Position numbers and translations under genes: made by a program. From positions 1-10,922 of the forward strand of contig DATIZY010000186.1 of NCBI GenBank assembly GCA_035516895.1: a stretch of DNA of 10,922 nucleotides, given 5' to 3'. Shown in pieces: positions 6,917 through 10,922 of this stretch. The stretch is from Gp7-AA10 sp035516895 (lineage in GTDB: Bacteria; Acidobacteriota; Thermoanaerobaculia; Gp7-AA8). How positions within the stretch are numbered: the first letter of the stretch is position 1; every line of letters starts with the position of its first letter. Under the pieces are notes generated by a model that had not been told where the DNA came from, ran no database searches, and worked only from the letters and a program-made list of their open reading frames with translations.

Positions 6917-8059
6917 ATGCGAGTGGAGATCAAGCCGCAGTTGCTGACGTGGGCGCGCGAGCGCTCGATGATCGAAAACGAGGTGCTCGAAAACCGCTTT
7001 CCGAAACTCCACGAGTGGGAGAGTGGCGAGCGCAAACCGACCCTGAAGCAACTTGAGAACTTTGCTCAGGCTACTCACACACCGGTCGGCTATTTTTTCT
7101 TGGACCGCCCGCCCGTTGAGGAGATGCCAGTTCCGGATTTCCGAACGATGCACGGCGAGCGTCGCCGACGACCAAGCGCCGACCTTCTCGATGCAATTTA
7201 CCTCTGTCAGCAACGGCAGGACTGGTACCGCGAATTCGCTCGATCGATTGGCGAACGACCGCGCGCCTTCGCAGCCTCTCTGGCGATTACGGAAAACCCC
7301 GCGCGCGCAGCAGCGACGATACGAGACGTACTCGGTTTTGAAGTGGAGGAGCGGCGACGCTTACCGACATGGACCGATGCCCTTCGAAAATTCGTCGAAC
7401 TGGCGGATGCCGCTGGCATCTTGGTGATGGTTAGTGGCGTCGTTGGAAGCAACAACCATCGAAAACTGGACCCGGAAGAATTTCGCGGGTTCGCACTCGC
7501 TGACCCGATCGCGCCACTCGTTTTTGTCAACGGCTCGGACACGAAAGCAGCTCAGATGTTCACCCTCGCACACGAGATCGCTCACATCTTCCTCGGACAG
7601 TCCGCTGTGTCCGATGCGCAGCCATCAGTTACGCCCGAGGACCGCGTCGAACGGTGGTGCAATCAAGTCGCGGCCGAGCTGCTCGTTCCAGCGCAGATGC
7701 TGCGTGACGACTACGACGAACGTGCCGACATTTACTCCGAGATGCAAAGGCTCGCTCGGCGCTTCAAGGTGAGTACGTTGGTCGTCCTTCGCCGGATTTT
7801 CGACATCGGCGGCCTAACTCTTGTGCAGTTCCGACACGAGTATGAAGCCGAACTGCGGCGCCTGCTCGAACTGCCAGTCGGCAGCGGAGGCAACTTCTAC
7901 CTGACTCTTGGCGCGCGCGCGAGTAAGCGTTTCGCGCGTGCCCTCGTTGTCAGCACGCTCGAAGGACAGTCTTCCTTCACCGAAGCCCTGCGCCTCCTCG
8001 GATTCAAGAGAATGTCGACGTTTCGAGAACTGGGACAGAACCTCGGGCTAGCGGTCTGA
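6917..8059 (+). CDS. XRE-type HTH / ImmA-IrrE metallopeptidase, putative antitoxin-regulator
   Basis: 380 aa. N-terminus (about 8-62) resembles the helix-turn-helix of XRE/ImmA fusions (LLTWARER…HEWESGERKPTLKQLENFA…PVGYFFL). The peptidase domain carries the zinc motif HEIAH (219-223) and the downstream block VERWCNQVAAELLVP (244-258), whose Glu245 is the likely third ligand. Family knowledge: ImmA cleaves a phage-type repressor and IrrE (DdrO cleavage) controls the DNA-damage response; HTH-ImmA proteins also serve as antitoxins beside ribonuclease toxins. Its stop TGA and the DUF4411 ATG share one base (TGATG), so they are translationally coupled. The start at 6917 has only a weak GGTG upstream. 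Role as antitoxin or protease switch is inferred from this coupling. Confidence 0.85.
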   Translation: MRVEIKPQLLTWARERSMIENEVLENRFPKLHEWESGERKPTLKQLENFAQATHTPVGYFFLDRPPVEEMPVPDFRTMHGERRRRPSADLLDAIYLCQQRQDWYREFARSIGERPRAFAASLAITENPARAAATIRDVLGFEVEERRRLPTWTDALRKFVELADAAGILVMVSGVVGSNNHRKLDPEEFRGFALADPIAPLVFVNGSDTKAAQMFTLAHEIAHIFLGQSAVSDAQPSVTPEDRVERWCNQVAAELLVPAQMLRDDYDERADIYSEMQRLARRFKVSTLVVLRRIFDIGGLTLVQFRHEYEAELRRLLELPVGSGGNFYLTLGARASKRFARALVVSTLEGQSSFTEALRLLGFKRMSTFRELGQNLGLAV

Positions 8060-8550
8060 TGCCGTATCTCCTCGACGCCAACGTCTTCATTCAAGCAAAG
8101 AACCTTCATTACGGCTTGGATTTTTGTCCCGCTTTCTGGGATTGGCTGATCGATCGCCATAACGCCGGTGTCGTCTACAGCGTCGAGAAAGTTTCGGGCG
8201 AGTTGATCGCGGGTGCAGACGAGCTTGCACAATGGGCAGCGAGTCTGCCCGCTGCTTTCTTCTTGACGCCAGATCCATCGGTCGCGCCATCACTCACGAC
8301 CGTTAGCCGATGGGCTACATCCGGTCAGTACGAGCCGGCCGCAATCAGCACATTTCTACAAGTGGCCGACTACTATCTCGTCGCGCAGGCTCACGCAGGC
8401 GGGTACACGGTAGTCACACACGAACGTCCCTCAGCGACGACGCGGCGTATCAAAATCCCCGATGCATGCATCGGAGTTGGCGTGGCGTTCATGACACCGT
8501 TCGAGATGCTTCGTCGCGAGCGCGCCAGGTTCATTCTCGGCACGCCGTAA
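8059..8550 (+). CDS. DUF4411 PIN-like ribonuclease, putative toxin
   Basis: 163 aa. Opens with the PIN signature YLLDANVFI (Asp6), then acidic candidates Glu43/Glu48 (VEKVSGELI), Asp104 in ADYYLVAQA, and VVTHERPS (118-125), ending with the family-typical IPDACIGVGVAFMTPFEML. PIN domains use clustered acidic residues to hold Mg/Mn and cut single-stranded RNA, usually leaving 5'-phosphate and 3'-OH. DUF4411 genes are commonly found next to HTH-ImmA genes, as here. The stop at 8550 is only about 10 bp from the degenerate tRNA-derived site, so this is the last cargo gene of the island. That it acts as an RNA-cutting toxin is inferred, and its substrate is unknown. Confidence 0.8.
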   Translation: MPYLLDANVFIQAKNLHYGLDFCPAFWDWLIDRHNAGVVYSVEKVSGELIAGADELAQWAASLPAAFFLTPDPSVAPSLTTVSRWATSGQYEPAAISTFLQVADYYLVAQAHAGGYTVVTHERPSATTRRIKIPDACIGVGVAFMTPFEMLRRERARFILGTP

Positions 8551-8558
8551 TTTGCCAA

Positions 8559-8658
8559 ATCGAACCGGCGACCTCCTGAAATCGCGACGAAAAGCCCCTC
8601 GTAAGTGATTGAAAAATCGTGAGGCGTTTCGCCAAAACTAGACGCGGAACTAGACACT
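8559..8658. repeat. Degenerate third att-like site (copy B)
   Basis: TCGAACCGGCGACCTCCTGA (8561-8580) matches the tRNA core of the two long repeats (TCGAACCGTCGACCTCCTGA) at 19 of 20 positions, corresponding to variable loop, T-stem and part of the T-loop. About 60 nt on, GACGCGGAACTAGACACT (8641-8658) is identical to the ends of both long repeats (2647-2664 and 8847-8864). Here the preceding bases make a clean direct repeat, AACTAGAC-GCGG-AACTAGAC (8636-8655, period 12). The tRNA acceptor end is not preserved. Probably an older attachment site or integrase arm. Confidence 0.6.
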
Positions 8659-8701
8659 CGCAAACTTACTTGCGAGCCCAAACATCGCGTAAGTTGTTGA
8701 A
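8600..8701. repeat. Paired CGTAAGT..TTGAA motifs between att sites
   Basis: CGTAAGTGATTGAA (8600-8613) and CGTAAGTTGTTGAA (8688-8701) agree at 12 of 14 positions. The second lies 5 nt outside the CCA end of the right tRNA fragment. ACTTAC at about 8664 and GTAAGT at 8689 also form an inverted pair. The left repeat has no such motif outside its CCA end, as expected if these are arm sites inside the island. Arm-type integrase binding is inferred. Confidence 0.4.
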
Positions 8702-8706
8702 GGGAG

Positions 8707-8751
8707 TGGTGGAGCTGAACGGGCTCGAACCGTCGACCTCCTGAGTGCGAT
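8707..8751 (-). pseudogene. tRNA-Ala(CGC) 3'-half fragment, right copy
   Basis: Identical to 2507-2551 and parses the same way as tRNA positions 32-76 with CCA. The tRNA 5' half, which should lie to the right on this strand, is missing here too. So this is not the intact target gene; the functional tRNA must lie outside the window. Confidence 0.85.
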
Positions 8752-8864
8752 TTCCGCGTTTGTCTCGAGACAGACGCGGACACCTCCAGATTCAATATTT
8801 GACAGCCGTCCGGACTTGTCCGCATTCGTCCGGCGAGTGTGAACTCGACGCGGAACTAGACACT
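8707..8864. repeat. Right att-like direct repeat (copy C)
   Basis: Same parts in the same order as 2507-2664, offset exactly 6200 bp with no indels: tRNA fragment, palindrome (8753-8780), GTCCG element (8809-8835), and AACTCGAC-GCGG-AACTAGAC pair (8842-8861). Differences are confined to four bases near 8791-8805. Because the 113 bp beyond the tRNA part are also shared, DNA to the right of 8864 may belong to a second unit in tandem. Confidence 0.85.
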
Positions 8865-8904
8865 GGAAAAAGGATGATCGGCTCGGTGCAAAGCATCGCG
8901 TGAC

Positions 8905-9630
8905 TCATCTGCCCTCAATTGCTCGATCAGCGATGAAGTCTTCGTGTCGCGGCGCCGCTTCCACCCGAGTCGCCGTCCATCCGATCGTTACGACCCACAC
9001 CATGTAGGAGAAGAACGCGATCCGCGGCGGCCAGCCGATATTGACGCCGGGACCGTATGCGCCCGGGCCGTGCGGGGCAACGAACAAAACGGAGTAGACG
9101 ACGAATGCCATGAAGCCGCAAAGCGGCACGAATGCTGTGGAGAGCAGCGCCCGCCGCGCCGACGCCCACGCGGGGTTCGTGACGAGGCTGATGTTGATGA
9201 GCAGCGCGGCGAACGGGAGAAGGACGAGCTGAGTCGTGCCGAATACAACGTGAAGTGTCCCGCGCGCCGACAGCGGCGGACGGAGCGGCATCGGGTCCGT
9301 TGTGAAGATCGACACTCCGACGGCACCGATCACACAAAGGAAAAGAATGAACAGTCCGGCGCGGCCGAGCCGGCCGCCCAGCTGCGACCTGAGAGCTATG
9401 AGAAGCGCTGCGTAGCTGACCGCTGATACAAAAAATGCGAGCGACATCAGCCATCCGTAAGGACCGATGGCCCACTCGCTGATCGTGTGCCACGACGGGT
9501 CGAGATCCGGCCGCAGAAGGATCAGCCCGATCAGCAGCAGTTGATAGATGATGATTGCCCCGATCGCCACGCGCGCTGGCTGCGTCGGAATCGCTGACGG
9601 TTTGCTCTCGTCGACCATTGCTATCGTCAT
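8905..9630 (-). CDS. DUF998 family integral membrane protein
   Basis: 241 aa with about six membrane segments, beginning with VAIGAIIIYQLLLIGLILL (about 21-39). The block after the first helix (HTISEWAIGPYGWLM) and a conserved loop TTDP are typical of DUF998, whose function is not established. The ATG at 9630 is preceded by a strong GAGGAG about 7 nt upstream (minus strand). It follows the SRPBCC gene by 30 nt and is the last gene of the arsR operon. The C-terminus is a charged cytoplasmic-type tail (APRHEDFIADRAIEGR). No clear terminator is seen downstream, only a T-rich run near 8868-8872. Confidence 0.8.
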   Translation of the reverse strand: MTIAMVDESKPSAIPTQPARVAIGAIIIYQLLLIGLILLRPDLDPSWHTISEWAIGPYGWLMSLAFFVSAVSYAALLIALRSQLGGRLGRAGLFILFLCVIGAVGVSIFTTDPMPLRPPLSARGTLHVVFGTTQLVLLPFAALLINISLVTNPAWASARRALLSTAFVPLCGFMAFVVYSVLFVAPHGPGAYGPGVNIGWPPRIAFFSYMVWVVTIGWTATRVEAAPRHEDFIADRAIEGR

Positions 9631-9660
9631 GATGTTCTCCTCGAATCCCTCTGGTCGCGC

Positions 9661-10134
9661 TCAGGAGTGTTGCAGCATTCGCTCGAGCCGGGCATAGCTC
9701 GCTTCCATTCCGCCTTCCATCCCACTCGCGAGCATCGCTGCACGTGTCTTCGCGTCGGGCAACGTCATCCGGACGGTCATCAACGTCCCGGTTCGGTCAG
9801 CCTCGAATCGCGTATCGACATGGTTGTCTGGTGTCGGATCCGGCAGATGCATTCGCTCAACGTGAACGATGTGGCTGTACGGTTGGAGGTCGATGTACTC
9901 TCCGGTGAGATGAAAGCCGTGGCCATTCCCGTCCGACCACTCGTATCGGATCCTGCCACCGGGCCGCGCCTCGCTTATGCAGACGGGCATCGTCCATCCG
10001 TCGGGACCGAGCATCCACTGCTGGATTAGCGCCGGTTCCGTGTGCGCGCGGTAGACCGATTCGGGGGATGCGGCGAAGGACCGCGTGACCACGACGTGCG
10101 TGTCGCCCTCGGTTTGCAATGTCATCTTTTTCAT
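9661..10134 (-). CDS. SRPBCC / AHSA1-type (START-like) protein
   Basis: 157 aa. Resembles the Aha1-C-terminal-like SRPBCC fold, a helix-grip hydrophobic pocket: VVVTRSFAASPESVYRAHTEP, then IQQWMLGPDGWTMP, and a long C-terminal helix (GGMEASYARLERML). Members beside ArsR regulators are widespread; ligands are mostly unknown. The start at 10134 is chosen because AAAGGAG lies about 7 nt upstream, the ATG overlaps the arsR stop as ATGA, and the family match begins just after; the longer open frame reaching 10236 is an arsR shadow. Translation is probably coupled to arsR. Confidence 0.85.
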   Translation of the reverse strand: MKKMTLQTEGDTHVVVTRSFAASPESVYRAHTEPALIQQWMLGPDGWTMPVCISEARPGGRIRYEWSDGNGHGFHLTGEYIDLQPYSHIVHVERMHLPDPTPDNHVDTRFEADRTGTLMTVRMTLPDAKTRAAMLASGMEGGMEASYARLERMLQHS

Positions 10135-10484
10135 CTTTGTGCTCCTTTTCTTCTTCTCGCGTTCTCCATTACGGCCAGAAGTTTGTCCAGCCGCGCATAG
10201 TTTTTTTCCAGAGCCTTGCGCAGCATCGCCAGCCACTCATCCATCGCTTCGATGCCTTCCTTCGCGATCCGGCGTGGCCGTTTCGTTCCTTCGATGCGTG
10301 TGAGGACGAGGCCGGCATCTTCGAGCACCTTCAGGTGCTGCGAAATCGCCGGCTGTGTCATCTCGAACGGTTCGGCCAGCTCTCTCACCGTCGCTTCGCC
10401 GCTGGCCAGACGAGCGAGAATCGCTCGACGCGTCGGATCCGCCAGAGCGGCGAATGCGGCATTCAGGCGGGTCGCTTCATTCAT
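10131..10484 (-). CDS. ArsR/SmtB-family winged-helix repressor
   Basis: 117 aa. A classic ArsR fold: LADPTRRAILARLASGEATVRELAEPF, recognition-helix region MTQPAISQHLKVLEDAGLV (about 41-59), then a wing with RIEGTKRPRRIA. No Cys-rich metal-binding motif is seen, so it belongs to the non-metal group paired with SRPBCC proteins and probably senses something other than arsenic. It is first in the operon, and a perfect palindrome overlaps its promoter, suggesting autorepression. The ATG at 10484 has no Shine-Dalgarno, and a second ATG lies four codons in frame terms away only as an out-of-register alternative. Confidence 0.9.
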   Translation of the reverse strand: MNEATRLNAAFAALADPTRRAILARLASGEATVRELAEPFEMTQPAISQHLKVLEDAGLVLTRIEGTKRPRRIAKEGIEAMDEWLAMLRKALEKNYARLDKLLAVMENARRRKGAQR

Positions 10485-10489
10485 AATCT

Positions 10490-10507
10490 ATAGCTTATAT
10501 AAGCTAT
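10490..10507. promoter_or_regulatory. Perfect 18-bp palindromic operator of the arsR operon
   Basis: ATAGCTTATATAAGCTAT reads the same on both strands and sits 6 nt upstream of the arsR start codon. AT-rich palindromes of this size and place are the usual binding sites of dimeric ArsR repressors. It covers the putative -10, so binding would block transcription directly. Confidence 0.8.
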
Positions 10508-10520
10508 TACTGATTGTCAA
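10494..10520 (-). promoter_or_regulatory. Promoter of the arsR-SRPBCC-DUF998 operon
   Basis: On the minus strand, TTGACA (10520-10515) is followed after 15 nt by TATAAG (10499-10494), inside the palindrome. The spacer is short, but both hexamers are good. The expected start near 10487 leaves almost no leader before the ATG at 10484, so the transcript may be leaderless. Confidence 0.55.
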
Positions 10521-10545
10521 GTGGGTTCGGCTGTTCGCTGGGGCA

Positions 10546-10572
10546 TCCGGACTTGTCCGGTTTCGTCCGGCG
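10546..10572. repeat. Third copy of the GTCCG-rich island motif
   Basis: TCCGGACTTGTCCG, then two differing bases (GT here, CA in the island copies), then TTCGTCCGGCG: 25 of 27 positions match 2609-2635 and 8809-8835. It lies alone, without tRNA sequence or palindrome, between the arsR promoter and the next gene. It contains an inverted pair CCGGAC/GTCCGG and a further direct GTCCGG. Confidence 0.75.
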
Positions 10573-10695
10573 GCACGCCGCGGCGCGCATGCGGCCCGAC
10601 GTTGATCCGCGGGCGTGGACTCTTCGTCGTCCATTCCGATCGTTTGGTTGAAAAACAATCGGCGCGAACACCGCCCCGCGCGAATCTTTCGGACG

Positions 10696-10922
10696 ATGCC
10701 TCGCCGGCTGTTCATCCTCATCCTCGCGACTCTCCTGTTCCCCCATCGCGCCTATTCGGCTTCAGACGGTGGGGTGCAAGGAGTTATCGCGGACGACGTG
10801 GGAGGTCCGCTTCCTCAGGCTCACGTTTCCGTCCAGCGGCGGGATGGATCGATCGTGAAGTCGACCGAGAGCGGCGGCATGGGCTTCTACAGCATCGGCG
10901 AACTGCCGCCGGGCGACTACAC
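10696..10922 (+). CDS. Exported protein with carboxypeptidase-regulatory-like domain, 3' truncated by window
   Basis: 75 residues visible. Signal peptide: MPRR, hydrophobic LFILILATLLF, likely cleavage around AYSA|S. Then a beta-sandwich of the CarboxypepD_reg type: VQGVIADDVGGPLPQAHVSV, …STESGGMGFYSIGELPPGDY. This domain opens many TonB-dependent outer-membrane proteins of Acidobacteriota and Bacteroidota, and also some other secreted proteins, so the full identity cannot be told. The start is chosen for the signal peptide; no strong ribosome site is seen. It is divergent from the arsR operon, with a 200-nt gap. Confidence 0.75.
   Translation, partial: MPRRLFILILATLLFPHRAYSASDGGVQGVIADDVGGPLPQAHVSVQRRDGSIVKSTESGGMGFYSIGELPPGDY

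Larger units (their letters stand above)
2507..8864. mobile_element. tRNA-Ala-associated genomic island with RNA-repair and PIN/ImmA cargo
   Basis: The segment is bounded by two direct repeats, 2507-2664 and 8707-8864, that are 154/158 identical. Both start exactly at the CCA end of a tRNA-Ala 3' half, the usual crossover region of tyrosine integrases. Recombination between them would release a 6200-bp circle. The four + strand cargo genes (hen1, pnkp, immA-like, DUF4411) fill nearly all of it, and by eye they are somewhat less GC-rich than the waaA side (sampled lines about 58% against 65%). No integrase, excisionase or transposase is visible, so the unit is either moved in trans or is a remnant of a larger tandem array. 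The intact tRNA is not in the window. Confidence 0.75.

Noticed and set aside
8391..8825. Minus-strand frame running from the DUF4411 gene into the right repeat
   Set aside because: It crosses the tRNA fragment and the repeat and shows no family resemblance; a chance open frame.
2507..8864. CRISPR array or transposon terminal inverted repeats
   Set aside because: The repeats are only two long direct copies 6.2 kb apart plus one eroded site; no spacer periodicity, no inverted termini and no transposase.
10135..10236. SRPBCC protein with 34 extra N-terminal residues
   Set aside because: It is the shadow of the arsR 3' end; AAAGGAG and the ATGA overlap favour 10134.

Overview
The window is GC-rich bacterial DNA from a Gram-negative organism: waaA (Kdo transferase) and a lipid-exporter-like ABC ATPase imply lipopolysaccharide. 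The last gene, a signal peptide followed by a carboxypeptidase-regulatory-like beta-sandwich, is a style common in Acidobacteriota TonB-dependent proteins. Acidobacteriota is my best guess, but only a tentative one.

Layout. (1) Positions 1-2281, + strand: the 3' part of an MsbA-like ABC exporter, waaA overlapping it by ATGA, two tandem hairpin repeats, and a 61-aa two-helix membrane protein. (2) Positions 2507-8864: a compact 6.2-kb island between two direct repeats of 158 bp (154/158 identical, offset exactly 6200 bp). Each repeat begins with the last 45 nt of a tRNA-Ala (anticodon CGC, minus strand, anticodon loop to CCA), the classic scar of tyrosine-integrase insertion at a tRNA 3' end. 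A third, degenerate att-like site lies at 8559-8658. No integrase is in the window, and neither repeat restores a whole tRNA. (3) Positions 8905-10484, minus strand: an arsR - SRPBCC/AHSA1 - DUF998 operon behind a perfect 18-bp palindromic operator. (4) Positions 10696-10922, + strand: start of a secreted or outer-membrane protein.

The island carries two gene pairs on the + strand. The first is hen1-pnkp, the bacterial RNA-repair system: Pnkp is kinase + 2',3' phosphatase + ligase in one chain, and Hen1 is the 3'-terminal 2'-O-methyltransferase. The second is an XRE/ImmA-IrrE metallopeptidase gene overlapping by 1 nt a DUF4411 PIN-like ribonuclease, which looks like a toxin-antitoxin pair. 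An RNA-cutting and an RNA-mending module are therefore packed on one mobile unit.

Two details deserve attention. hen1 has a frame disruption near codon 435: the conserved C-terminus lies in another frame and still ends in a perfect ATGA overlap with pnkp. And between a TTGACA promoter and the hen1 start is a structured leader ending in a textbook terminator, whose 5' arm can alternatively pair with an upstream segment; this is a candidate attenuator controlling RNA repair.
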